From Hymenopellis radicata (Eukaryota > Basidiomycota > Agaricomycetes > Agaricales > Physalacriaceae), in the NCBI GenBank assembly GCA_015501595.1, contig JADNRX010000300.1, forward strand, positions 1-64,000: 64,000 nt of DNA, given 5' to 3'. The translations under genes and the position numbers were made by a program. Positions 32,580-44,690 of the stretch are shown here, in pieces (the first letter of the stretch is position 1; each line of letters begins with the position of its first letter). The notes under the pieces were generated by a model that saw only the letters and a program-made list of their open reading frames with translations, searched no databases and was not told where the DNA came from.

Positions 32580-33989
32580 AGTGATTGGCGTAATATTCCG
32601 TATCCCAAACTCCGAAATCCAAGTTCAGGGTCCAAACTCCGAATTTGCTTGTACAGCGATAGATAGCTAATAACTAGTGTTGTTTTTGGACTGGCACTGT
32701 CCAGTGTATGTGTATAGCACCGTTGGGAAGCTGGATGCCAATGAGGCCCAGAGTGAGGGCCCTATCAAGATCAGCCGATCACTCTCTCTACACAACCACG
32801 AGCACCATGCTGACTCTCTGCGCTTTGTGCCAGTTTCTGGAGACACACTCACAGGAATATCCCTCTCTTCTTGATGTTAGCCTTGGCCAAGTCGTTCTTT
32901 ACATCTGCGTAGCGATACAGATCCGCAATGAGATTTTCCTCGTACAACGTCATACCGACTCTTTTCACGACATACCGGATCATCTCCCGCTAACTCTTCT
33001 GTTCTTGGTGGGACATCGCTTGCGCTGTGCACGCCCCCGAACTTTGGCAAGTGGAGGAATTTTGACGGTCAGTCTTGACTTTCCCTTGTCCATCATCATA
33101 TTGAGTAGTCAGCCCTTAATAGTGGGCTCACGATCAGCAGCAGCCAGCTTGAACATGGAACATTGGACGCCAGTAACCGTCTCAAGGTTTGTACACTAAA
33201 TAAAGGTAAGTATAGGCATACTGTACTATTACGGGCAAGTCTTCACAGATTTTCCTAATTTTTTTTTTTGATGGAAACCCGATTAGGATTTCTAGGTGAT
33301 CGGCGGGGTCCGATAAGATCAAATGACCCCCCCGTTACGTATTATGTGAAGACCTTACCGTAATAGTACAGTATAATGTTGGAGAGCACATACCGTTGCC
33401 ATAGGCCGCATATAGTTGGCACTACTCTTGGACACGACGAGGCGATAGAAGTGAAAGATGTGGCATGTAGGACAAGTACGCCCCGCCTCGTGCTCGATTC
33501 TGAGGTATACAACAATTAGCTGCCAGAACAAGCAGAGGCAAAGCAGAATACATACTCGACATCGCTCATGATAGGTGATGACCTGCAAGACGCAACAAAT
33601 AATGAACGATGTAATGGCAAGAGAAGAACACGAAAGAAAGTGGATGAAAGGCGTGGCGGCGATGAGGGCGTTACAGGCGGGCGGGGAAGAAGTACAAAAG
33701 ATGGCGGTGGCGGCGGCGGCAATGATGGTGGTGGTGGTAAGAAAGTAGGGCACGGCGGCGGATGTGCTCGTGGTTATATAGAGAGAGCAATCTTAATAGG
33801 GGCCTCACTCTGGGCCAGAGTTCACACGTAGTCATTGAAATTCATCAGCGCTCAGCATCCAGCTTCCCAGCATACACAGAACACAAAAACAACACTTGGT
33901 TATTATATCTATCGCTATACAAGCAAATTCGGAATTCGGACCCCGAACTTGGATTTCGGAGTTCGTTATTCGGAGTATTGCTCCGCTCT
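32580..33989. mobile_element. Long-inverted-repeat element with about 240-bp arms, nested in the KDZ fragment
   Basis: Left arm 32580-32820 (TAATATTCCG...AACTCCGAAATCCAAG, then GAAGCTGGATGC, GGCCCAGAGTGAGGGCCC) is mirrored by 33765-33989. The flanks CCATCAGT (32572-32579) and CCATCGGT (33990-33997) could be an 8-bp duplication with one change. The middle has two unassigned frames, including a minus frame with CPTCHIF near 33480, and the small MITE 33229-33373. Confidence 0.75.
33229..33373. mobile_element. Small TA-flanked MITE (145 bp)
   Basis: Ends TACTGTACTATTACGGGCAA and its inverse TTACCGTAATAGTACAGTA; the interior includes nine Ts and GGGGGGGTC-like runs. It belongs to the TACTGTACTATTAC end-group but with a different, shorter middle. 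Confidence 0.82.
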
Positions 33990-34273
33990 CCATCGGTATG
34001 TGATGTCTTTGTGATTGATGAATCTCGGTTGATTCTTGCACCTTTAGAAAGATCCTATGGCTAGGTGGCGCGAGCGAACAGATGTGTTCCTTGCTGAATT
34101 GCTCAGTCTGGAAGGTCCACGCGCAATTAATCCCTGTCCTGGCACTTCTGGAAATTTCTATGGAGCCCAAGCCAAATATCAATGCTTGACATGCTTCAAT
34201 GAGCGTCTCTATTGCAGTGTCTGCTTCCTTCTCACCTATGCTGAATTATATCTCCATTGAGTTCAGGTTCGTC

Positions 34274-34407
34274 TAGAGCATGACACGAGTTTGGGCTGGT
34301 GCAGATAACTCGCAGGTAATCTGCGACTCGCGACTCACGACCCAGGTTTGCGCAAGTCGCAGGTTTGAGGTTGGAGCATTCCGCAAGTACTTGCACAGGT
34401 TCCGGTA
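34274..34407. mobile_element. Truncated MITE, TAGAGCATG family (left third only)
   Basis: Begins TAGAGCATGACACGAGTTTG and follows the family consensus to GCACAGGTTCCGGTA, then stops. The remaining about 270 bp and the right TIR are absent. The break lies between the KDZ fragment and unrelated DNA, marking a deletion junction. Confidence 0.85.
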
Positions 34408-37400
34408 CATCACGAAAAGGGGTCTGGGCATTAAGGTGTCTGTAGATGAATTGAAGCACTTAAAGTGTCTTGAGGCTTGTAAGTTGCTAATGCTGCTAAG
34501 GTGCTTCAAATACAGGTTCACCGGTAAGCTCTGTCTCAAGCAGCATCAGGATGCCTCTAAGGATCCTTGATCCTCCTTTAAGATGCATTCAATCATCTAT
34601 ACAACAAGCATGTCTCTTAAGACACTGCCACTACAACTCAAGACAATCTGCACACCCTTTGAGGCAAGCTCAATTCCTCTTAAGCTTCACCCAAAGCAGC
34701 TCTGAGCCACAAAATGAAGACTCAGTTTAGCAAATTAGGCCAATGATTGTGCCGGAAGGAAATAGATTAAACACTATTGACAGACAGACAATGACTACCA
34801 ATCAGCATCGATGTAGCATAGTAAACAGTAGCATAAGTATAGTCATCGTGGTTATGTATAGCCATAGAGGAGGTAGGGAAGAGAGGTTCAAGGGTCTTTA
34901 CCGTCCGCTCTCGTAGTGGTAGTCTCGACGTTGGCATGCTTCTTGAGTGACGTCGCGCTCAGCCTCATGGTTGTCCTGAACCTCATGCTCAACTTCGTCC
35001 TGTGCTCGGCATCCTCATCGTCTTCCTCATCGTGCTCGGTGTGATCATTGCTTAGGGGTCATCATCGTACTCGTCGTCGTGTTGAGCGTGAGTGTCGTCG
35101 TCGTCCTTGTCGCGCGTACGGCTCGTCCTACTCATTGCGACTTGGCCTCGTCCTTCGGTCTTGCCGCGAGCGAGCCACATGTGGGCATAATCGTCGTCAT
35201 CGTGTCGGCGTCCTTCGTCATGGGTGGTCGAAGTACTCGTCCAATGGATAGGCGCGTTGCCGTCATCGAGGCGTCTTCGGGCTGCGGCAAGCGAGATCAG
35301 TGTGGTCGTCGATGTGGGGTGGAGTCGTGGTCGTGGTCTTGAGGGCGGTGAGCATGTAGTCGAAGTTGGCTGCAGTGCTGTACGCCTGCGGTAGCGGCAG
35401 ACGTCGAACGAGGTGGAAGGATAAGAAGGAGATGGTAGCAGGAGAGAGAGTGCGGTGCCGGACCCACGATCAAAAATATACCAACCGCCACGTGATGCTG
35501 ACGTGGCTACGCCGTCGGAGACCGACGGCGAAATGGACTTGAAAGAATTTCACTAGAATTTCAGAGAAAGAATTTAGCGGAGGTTTGGGACGTGCCGTGT
35601 GTTTGAATAGTCTACACCAAAAATCCAAGTGTAATGAGAGGTTTGGGTAGAGCTGCCGGTGTTCGATGGCTTGGGTGATAAGTGTCGGGTCGTGCTGTTC
35701 TGAAAGGGCCCTCGCATAGTCAGAGCCGGCAAGACGTGCTAGCAGAACAAGAAAATGCGCACCTCTCAAGACTGTACACGCCCGCGGCGTCGTACGAGCC
35801 TTGCTACTGTGTGCAATGGCGCTTCCGTGGTAAACCGTCCGGGAGCCTCGTTAGAGGACTTAATGCAAGACGTTGCAATGGAATATTATCCACGGCTGTT
35901 GGAAGGCGTGGTGACGAGTCCGGGGATCCCGATAGCGGTTGCAGTCATTGTTTTGAGGGGGCGGCGAATGTGTATGTGGTGGTAAGAGTGAAAGAAAGGT
36001 ATCCGAATGTTGGTTCGGATTCGCGGTCCGAGTCGCCGCTGCCAAATCTGGCAGACAGCGACGACGATGGCGGGCCAGTACTTGCTCGGGAGAGACTGTG
36101 CTTTTTCGAGATCAATTATCAAGATCTAAATTAACTATCCATGGAGTTCCAGAAAAAATGAGATGTAAGAACTTGACGATTCACCAGCAATGTTCAGTGT
36201 GTCTCGTGAAAAGGATCGTTTGACCAAGTACAAAATATCGCAACAGGCGGTGTCCCTAAATTGAGTTGTAAGTAATAAATATCATTGTGAGGTACATGTA
36301 CATCAAAGAGATGAGGAGTTAGGGAGATACAGCGCGCTGGAACGCACGATTTCATGCCGTTTGGATGGGATACTATCTATGTAAGCTTAATTCCTTACTT
36401 ACATGCAGTATTATTACCAAAGAAATTACTTATACATATAATATAACTACACTACATAAGATCCCGACGGTTATATCACGACTCCGAGCCCGTCGTCGCT
36501 GTCCCGAGCGTCGACGAGCTCGTTCCGCTCATGTTCGGATGTCCGATCCGAACAATCCGGACAGCGATCGAACGCTGTTCGGGTTGGTTAACTCTCTCTC
36601 CGACCACCACCATCAACCCATTTCCATGTTCTTCCACACCACCACCCTTTAGCGACGTGCTGGCACCATTTGTGCGCCTTTTCTTCCGCCCTAGACCCCT
36701 GGAACGTCGAAAAGGCGTGTACGTCCAACGACTGACTTTGAGTCGTCAGGAGACCGTCTTTGCGTCGTCTCCTCCTGGAACGGCGACAAAAGGTGCAGCA
36801 CTGTACTAGCTGCAGGCAGTACACTTACTTGGTATTTCTTTCTTTTTATGTTGACTTACATGGCTTAAACGGTCCTGAACGACGCCGTCGAGCTTTCTAA
36901 CTACTCGTTCTAGGGTTTCCCACTTTTTACCTCTCGATTTACCGCAGATCACGGCGCCGATGGCGGTGGAGCGACGACGACGACGAGGAGGAAACAGTGC
37001 CTTAGCAACGGCAACATTGACGAGGCATAAGCCCCACCAACGTGGGCCGCACCTCACCCCACGGTGCCAGCCCGAAACAGTGCGTATTTCTATGTTCTAA
37101 ATAGGCCTTATCCAGGCTCCCATCTAGATTTGGTCTCCTTTCCTTTCCTTTTATCACGCGTCTGCACGCTCTGGATCGCACAGCGACGACAACGACCGGA
37201 GAAGGACACGCCTCGCGTAAGCCCAGACGACTGGCAGCATTCATGCATTCGAGAAGCGGACGCCGTTGGCCAGAAAGGTCGACCAAGACAGTGCACGTCC
37301 GGCGACCAACTTTGGGTCGTCGCCCGCAGTCAAGGAGACCGACTCTGCGTCATCTCCCTCTGACTCAACCCGACCTTTCATCAAGCCGTTTATGATTATT

Positions 37401-37866
37401 TACCATCATATGCCTGAAGGATGAATGCATACAAACAGATCTACATTGGAACTAGTAATACGCAAATACTGCTCGTTAAGCGAAGCAACGATATGTTATA
37501 TAACATCGTAACAATGATAGCAAGATGCTGCCTTTAAGTCATGTATGATAATATTTAATATAAGGAACCTATGAAGGGAATAAAACTATTTCTAGGATAA
37601 GCAGACCAGATGAGTAACGCGGAATGCAAGTTAAGATTGAGTATGGTCAGCACAAAGGCTGAGAATGATCTGTGAACAGATAGAATGAAGAACACATCGA
37701 GTTCAGAGATGAAGAACATATCCGCAACTACTTTCAAAATGACGGGAAGTTCATACAATTCACTGCGAAGGATGAGAGTTTTTAGAATGGCAAAAGAAGA
37801 AAAATAACGCACTGGTAATTGGCTTAGGAAAGGATCCTCTATGTATATATATAAAATAGAAAAAAC
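34408..37866. other. Unassigned stretch with core-like motifs
   Basis: No gene recognised. It holds CTTGAGG-type words (34430-34700), a GTCGTC/CTCATC-rich tract (34900-35350), a perfect hairpin CGCCGTCGG-AGA-CCGACGGCG at 35510-35530, TCCGAAC/GTTCGG words (36000-36030, 36530-36595), GACTTTGAGTCGTC and GCGTCGTCTCC pairs (36735-36775, 37310-37360) and CGCGTAAGCCC at about 37209. The set matches pieces of the hAT-type shared core, so one or two related elements are probably present, but their TIRs and duplications could not be fixed. Confidence 0.45.
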
Positions 37867-37869
37867 AAG

Positions 37870-40793
37870 CACTGCGTGAAAGGCTCAGATTTATAAGCGA
37901 GAAATGTAGATAAAAAACCTTCTCATTTTTAACTAGTTTTTTAAGTTAGAAACTTCTTAAATATGTTTTAAACATTTTTAAGGAGAATGAAGTCAAAAAT
38001 GCGGTAGAATTAGTATTAAATATAGTAGTGAAAACTTCAAATTTGAAATTCGAAAAATTTAAGAGAGTTTTAAGATTAGAAAAGTAGTAAAAATGTTAAA
38101 ATTCCTAATTTAAAGAATTTAAGCAAAGAATCAGTGAAAAATATACAAAGAATTTGAAAATAATATCAGTAAAAATTTGAAAAGAAATTTAACAAGTTTT
38201 CAGATAATTTATGTGATAATTTCTAGTAGTAGTTTAAATAAAGTTAGCTAAAGAATTAGAAAGAAAGTTTTACTGGAAATATTAACCAATAAAGCAGTAG
38301 AAAAAGCAGTAATATTAATAGAAAACTTTTTAAAAAAATTTTAGTATGTTGTTCAGTTAGATAAGGTAAAAATACTAGAGAATTATTTTAGAAAGCTTTA
38401 AAAATGATTCCAGTAGTATTTTAAACTGAATAAATAGTAAAAAATCTAAAAAGCTTTTAGGATATTTTTCAGGTGGGCGAGATAAGAATACTGCTGAATT
38501 ATTTTAGAAATATTTAAAAATGTTTATAGTAGTATTTTAAACTGAATAAATAGTGAAAAATCTAAAACCAAAACCAGATATTATTATTTGGTACTACTGT
38601 ATGGTTTCAACTGTAAGTTCATGAGGTGTGACGTGTTATGCAATAAAGTTTACATTACGGTGGGATCACCAAAGATCAGCAGAATCGCAGTATGGCCATT
38701 ACAAGCATTACGGGATTGTCCGCAACTATCGCAAAAGCACTACCAGCATCACGAGGGCATCACCAGCATTACGCTGGGATCACCGAGGATCACCAGGATC
38801 GCAGTACGGCCATTACAAGCATTACGAGATTGTCCCCGGCCATCACGGGAGCATTACCAGCATCACAAGGGCATCACCAGCATCACGAGGGCATCACCCG
38901 CATTACGCTGGGATTACCGAGGATCACCAGGATCGCAGTACGGCCATTACAAGCATTACGAGATTATCCCTGACCATCACAAGAGCATTACCAGCATTAC
39001 GAGGACATCACCAGCATTACACTGGGATCACCGGGGATTACCAGGATCGCAGTACGGCCATTACAAGCATTACGGGATTGTCTCCGACTATCACAAGAGC
39101 ATTACCAGCATCACAAGGGCATCACCAGCATCACGAGGGCATCACCCGCATTACGCTGGGATTACCGAGGATCACCAGGATCGCAGTATGGCCATTACAA
39201 GCATTACGGGATTATCCCCGACCATCACAAGAGCATTACCAGCATCACGAGGGCATCACCCGCATTGCATTACGCTGGGATCACCGAGGATCACCAGGAT
39301 CGCAGTACGGCCATTACAAGCATTACGGGATTGTCTCCGACTATCACAAGAGCATTACCAGCATCACAAGGGCATCACCAGCATCACGAGGGCATCACCC
39401 GCATTACGCTGGGATTACCGAGGATCACCAGGATCGCAGTATGGCCATTACAAGCATTACGGGATTATCCCCGACCATCACAAGAGCATTACCAGCATCA
39501 CGAGGGCATCACCCGCATTGCATTACGCTGGGATCACCGAGGATCACCAGGATCGCAGTACGGCCATTACAAGCATTACAGGATTGTCTGCGACTATCAC
39601 AAGAGCATTACCAGCATCACAAGGGCATCACCAGCATCGCGAGGGCATCACCAGCATTACACTGGGATTACCGAGGATCACCAGGATCGCAGTACGGTCA
39701 TTACAAGCATTATGGGATTATCTCCGATCATCACGAGAGCATTACCAGCATTACGCTGGGATCATCAAGGATCACCAGAATCACAATATGGCTACTACAA
39801 ATTTATCTACCCTGTTCTATTCTAATACAGGTTCCTCACTTATACTGCTGTAATAGGTGGCTCTAGGTATCTGCATCATAACTGTACAATATGAGTTATA
39901 GTTACAAATTGTATGACTATCTGTACCATCCCGTATGAAATATCATTGTGTCCTTCTCCAGTTACGAGAACAGTATGACTTACAGGTCCTTAGTTACTTA
40001 CTATAACACTGTAATAGTATCAAATTCTGTTCTAAAGTGTTCATCTACTTTGTCAGGCCCTTCTTCGTACTTCCAAGATCTCTCATTCACCACTTCCTGT
40101 TGTTTCGAAGCCTCCGCACAATGAATCAGGCTCAATATTTGACTTGTATATATTTCGTAAAGTTGACTTATAACTGTACGCATATCATCAAAGGCTCTAG
40201 ATTCAACCTTATGGTTATGGATCTGAAGAGGTTTGTGCCATCAAGGACCGTAAAGTATACCAATGTAATTATGGTTTGAATTCCTAGAGAGAGCCCTAGT
40301 ACTAAACAATAATATCAGCTTTTGGTTTTAGATTTTTCACTATTTATTCAGTTTAAAATACTACTATAAACATTTTTAAATATTTCTAAAATAATTCAGC
40401 ACTATTCTTATCTTGCTCAGCTGAAAAATATCCTAAAAGCTTTTAAGATTTTTTACTATTTATTCAGTTTAAAATACTACTGGAATCATCTTTAAAGATT
40501 TCTAAAATAATTCTCTAGTATTTTTACCTTATATAATTAAACAATATACTAAAACTTTTTTAAAAAGTTTTTTTACTACTTTTCTAATCTTAAAACTCTC
40601 TTAAATTTTCCGAATTTCAAATTTAAAGTTTTCACTAGTATATTTAATACTAATTCTATCGCATTTTTGACTTTATTTTGCTTAAAAATGTTTAAAACAT
40701 ATTTAACAAGTTTTTAATTTAAAAAACTAGTTAAAAATGAGAAGGTTTTTTAACTACATTTCTCACTTACAAATTTGAGCCTTTCACGCAGTG
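37870..40793. mobile_element. CACTA-like AT-rich element with about 0.5-0.7 kb TIRs and an internal minisatellite
   Basis: Ends CACTGCGTGAAAGGCTCA and TGAGCCTTTCACGCAGTG, with a 3-bp AAG duplication (37867-37869, 40794-40796). The arms (37870-38590 and about 40290-40793) are inverted copies, very AT-rich. CACTG ends and a 3-bp duplication resemble the 16142-18296 element, though there are no 11-bp arrays here. The interior holds the 38655-39800 repeat array and no transposase. At about 38595 there is a TACTGTATGGTTTCAAC sequence like one end of the TA-flanked MITEs. Confidence 0.8.
38655..39800. repeat. Higher-order minisatellite, alternating about 114-119 and 134-bp units
   Basis: The marker GGCCATTACAAGCATTA recurs at 38694, 38808, 38942, 39056, 39190, 39309, 39443, 39562 and 39696 (variant), then once more at 39790. 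The spacings are 114, 134, 114, 134, 119, 134, 119, 134 and 94. Thus two monomer types alternate to form an approximately 250-bp higher-order unit present about four times. Each is made of short CATCACGAGGGCATCACC and GGATCACCAGGATCGCAGTA words. Two long overlapping plus frames (about 420 codons each) stay open through it because stops are absent from the unit, not because of a gene. Confidence 0.9.
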
Positions 40794-40796
40794 AAG

Positions 40797-42960
40797 TATG
40801 CTTCAGAGTATTTACCGCTTAAAGTTATTTCAAGATACTCCAACACTTGAGTACAATCGGTGAGAAGCATGGGCAAAGTGAAAAGGAGGTATGCTTAATA
40901 AAGCAGAATTCAAATTATAATAAAACACAAAATCAGTGGTAGCCTGAGATATTATAATATCTCTTTTTAAATAATGAATATATAAGACTATAAACAATAG
41001 ACAATAAATAAAAGTCAAAAAGACGACAAGAAAAACATACTTTGCAATATGGCATTAATTTCATCATCTTCGCATATGAATATATTATTGTAACTACTGA
41101 TTACGACTATGAAGAAGAAAGAGAGAGAAAGAGAAGAAAGAAGAGAGAAAGCCTACTGTAGAGCTCGCAAGTAGAAAATGAACAGTAGAAAGCAAGCAGG
41201 CAAATTGATATAAATAAAGACAAATGTCACTGTGAATAATAATAAGAAGACTGCATACTTATATTACAATTAGATAGTTGTTAATGAGAAAAGGTAACAA
41301 GATGTATATTAAATATTGCAAGCACTGATCTGCAGTTTCTTCTACAGGAAGAGGCATACACGTAATATATACAAAGAAAGGTAAAGATGAATAATTTTGC
41401 ATATAAAAATTAGACATATGAGAGAACATAAGGATCGACACTTAAGTAGAAGACAAAATAGAGAAGCAGAAATATGAGGAGGATCACGAAAAAGTAACGC
41501 TTCAGTAATGGTAAATGTTAAGTTGTCAAGACAACGAATGAAAGCTATAAAAGCGAAACCATTTAGATAACTGAAGCATTGAATGACGTACTTGACCGAT
41601 AATATCTAAAATCAATTACACTTCTCGAATACTTAATAAGCGGAGTTTTAAAAAAAAAAAAATTCTATTCTGCAACCTCCTAAAACAATGGTAAAGCATC
41701 TTTCACTTGAGATTGTGCACTTCATTATTAATAAGGTCGCAGTCTTAGATTTCCAGAGCTTGTAATTACTGCTTTACAATAGTTTAATATTTAGTCATCA
41801 TTACTGAGTTTATTTCTACACTCAGATTGAGCTTAGACCTACATCTCTTTTATGTATCTTAGAGCACATATATGTAATCATTTCTTTATATTTTAAGAAT
41901 GTATATGAGGACATTGTTGTCTTTCTCTTGTTGTATCACTTCTTCCACCTTTACACACAGATTAAGCTCAGACCTACTTTCTTTTTATGTATCTCAGAGA
42001 TCGTTCCTTTATATCTTAAGAATAGAGTGTTTTTTCTCTTCCTGCGCCACTTCTTTCAACTATATATAGGTCTTGTTATCTACATGCTGCGCATCATTTT
42101 ATTAAATTTAGTTATTTATTACTTACTTCGTTCATCCTTCCTTCTCATTCATAGGCTTCTTACGTAGTACAATACGAACTATAATATTAGTCCATTTGTC
42201 GAAATGCTGATTGTTATTTTAACAGCTGTTGATGTTTAACTGTTCTGAAGGAAGATTTATGATATGATGGTTAAGTTTTTGCGCCTGCTCACTATTATCT
42301 TTTTAGAATCTTCACTATACTTCTAGTCGTATAAGCCTTTCATTAATTTTTATAACAATTTTTCCACATTCTATATATTGAAAAGTATTAGGTTTTCTCG
42401 CTTTCAGATGCTCTATTGGAAGAACTTACTGCACATCTTAGCATTATACTCTAATCTTTAAAAATTAGAGGTTCTCAAATATCATATAGTCAAAAAGTTA
42501 TATACAATGCCATCAATCATGATGCAGGTCGCATTGCAAAAGCTTATTTGCATAAATACATATGAATTTCTAAAACTTATCGTTAAGTCGATAGCTTATC
42601 TCATTTCTTTTCGTCAATTATGGCGATTCATTTTTAAGGATAGATTGAACTTACCTATTAAGATTTATTCTAGCACATTGAAGAAACAGTTAAAGAGATT
42701 GTAATATATAAAAAATAAATAAATCTTTCTTTCAATAACGATGTTTTATATTTCTTAGCTTTCATATCTCACGTGTACTCTCAGATCTCTTCTTTTTCAT
42801 TCATAATATATTTTTTATTTTATTATAATCGCTTTTTGTAATTTTTTCTTTAAATTATGATATTGTCTCAAATAGGCAAGCATCGTTTGAAGAGATTGGC
42901 CTTCGTAATAAATTAGAACGCATGTTGAGAGTCCTTCCGATCGGACCTGTTGACTGCTCT
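40797..42960. other. AT-rich, gene-poor stretch
   Basis: Over 2 kb of strongly AT-rich sequence with A/T runs (for example 41650-41662) and GAAAGAGA tracts near 41110-41150. Short frames exist but encode only Ile/Leu/Tyr/Phe-rich strings expected from AT composition. No motif, RNA gene or TIR pair was found. Confidence 0.5.
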
Positions 42961-42990
42961 ATAAATGCTTCTTGCCTCATCATTGCCTAA

Positions 42991-43270
42991 GATACGCTTC
43001 AATACCTGTTGAGAAATCAGCCATGTGAATGCAGTAGGCATTGTGATGATGTACTCTGAAACGCTGCTGAGCATCATACTCTACTGGATACGGCCTGAGC
43101 AGTATATCCGCATAGCTGATCACTTTCGAGTGCCTAATACCTTCGTCGACAAAGTAACTCTCGTCGTTATCATATTCCACAAAGTGCATGGGTCTGCGCG
43201 TAGGTATGATCCTCTCTAGGCGTGGCGGAATACGGATTGTGAGTTTTTCGTCTGGCTTGGAGACTATAAG
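42991..43270 (-). CDS. Hypothetical protein exon
   Basis: A minus-strand frame of about 93 codons reads WLIVSKPDEKLTIRIPPRLE, then RPMHFVEYDNDESYFVDEG, then HSKVISYADILLRPYPVEYD, and ends in GIEAYLRQ at a TGA. Composition and codon use look coding, in contrast to the AT-rich flanks. Upstream of about 43270 the frame is closed, so a splice acceptor must lie there, but I could not choose the preceding exon. No family recognised. Confidence 0.45.
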
Positions 43271-43274
43271 CCAG

Positions 43275-44690
43275 GCTAGTACAACAAGGGAAGAATAGGA
43301 GACACATCACATTCACATCCTGATATTGGTAGTATGCCTTGATGAGTCGGGACTGTTGCTCTGTGACTCATTTCAGCAATGTGTCTGAGAAAAGGAGAAG
43401 AGGAACTTACCGATTCAGACACGATTCATACCAACCTGAACATCTGTAGTTCCCTCAAAGTCTTCTCTCGACCACCCTTGCTTTCCGAGCTGACGCCACA
43501 CCTCCACCAATGGACCACCCTGCTCAAAGCACCATTCCGATTCCTAGCTGTCAAGTTCCCATGAGTGGCAGCTATAGATACATTGGAGCCACAAACCTCG
43601 AATCGGCTTGTGAGTAGTTCAGCCATTTAACGAAGTATTGAATCTAATAATCATGGGTGATGCGAATCCTACCGAGAACTATAAGAAACCTATAGCAAGC
43701 TCTTCTCTTAATCTGCGAACTTTCATAATGACCTCTGTGCATTGTCAAGCACTGCGGACTTAGCTTGCGGGGGTTCACATACCAACAAGAAATGTTTCCT
43801 CTTTATCCTCACGCTCTGGCTCTGGACTGAAGATGGGGACTGACGCTCTCGAGTTGGACTGGCGTTTCCATTTGGTAGGCATGTCAGATTGGAGATGGTG
43901 ACGGGAAGAAGCTAAGCGGCTACTAGCCACATTTGGAAACATGATCGAAGATAAAGATCTTCCGTCATTTCTTAATAAAGACCAATGCCCGTCAACGCGC
44001 AGAGAGTTGGCTTTCCTTGAATAGTGAATATCGATTTGGAGAAGACGTTCTTAAGGACTCACTGGTGCTTTTGACGAGTGTAAGATGCGCGCTTGTGTTT
44101 AGGCAAATTTATAGTGGCACCGAGTGAGGCGAAAAAATAGAGCTGAGGCGGCGGCAACATTCACGTCTTGTGAGTAAAGGTGAGACTTGATCATCTGCGC
44201 GAACTGATGGAGCACCACACCCGCCAGATCCGGCCGAGTAATACTATTATATTTCATATTACAATGCCAGACAACCACTATTAATAAATAAAACAGAAAG
44301 CTTTAGTATACATTTCATACCAAAAATTGATAACCCGTATGTTTTCCACCTACAGCGAATTAACCTTATATTTTCTACACATCGAATGGCCTCACATAAC
44401 TGTTCCATTCCAGTAAACGTCTGCATATATAGCCACAATCTCTGCCACTTCACGCTCTACTACCAAAATTGAAATTGAACACACAAGGTACAACGGAGCT
44501 TAATAATAATTTATACATAATAAGTTATAAACGTACAAGAAACAAGCTCCGAGAATCTATCTAGACTTTTCCACTACCAAACTGACGAAATGCATCCAAC
44601 TGCGCCACCGTCATCTCATCACGTTCTATAAGATAGTGGTAAATCCTAACCCTTTCAATGACTGCAACTTCGTCCATAATATGTGTCTGC
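43275..44690. other. Unassigned stretch
   Basis: Small frames on both strands (43379-43564 plus, 43426-43626 minus, 44259-44453 minus) show no domain. The region may contain introns or upstream exons of the minus-strand hypothetical genes on either side. Nothing further supported. Confidence 0.35.

Larger units (their letters stand above)
32233..34273 (+). pseudogene. KDZ-type transposase N-terminal fragment with CxC2-like cysteine cluster, interrupted
   Basis: The first part (32233-32575) begins MYKVLQRAG and is Ser/Asp-rich. It is split by the 32580-33989 element. After the insertion the plus frame reads DVFVIDESRLILAPL, then WRERTDVFLAELLSLEG, and a cysteine cluster with C-P-G and YQCLTCFNERLYCSVCF (34130-34230). 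The layout, a W-R-E-x...L-L-x-x-E-G helix followed by CP and C-x2-C...C-x2-C, fits the CxC2-like cysteine cluster that precedes the KDZ (Kyakuja-Dileera-Zisupton) transposase core in basidiomycetes. The catalytic region is absent: the fragment ends at 34273, where a truncated TAGAGCATGCC MITE begins. The link between the two parts is my inference from collinearity. Confidence 0.6.

Noticed and set aside
38588..39866. Two overlapping open frames of over 400 codons read as proteins
   Set aside because: They cover a tandem array without stop codons, overlap each other in different frames and have no non-repeat part with coding character; the minisatellite explains both.
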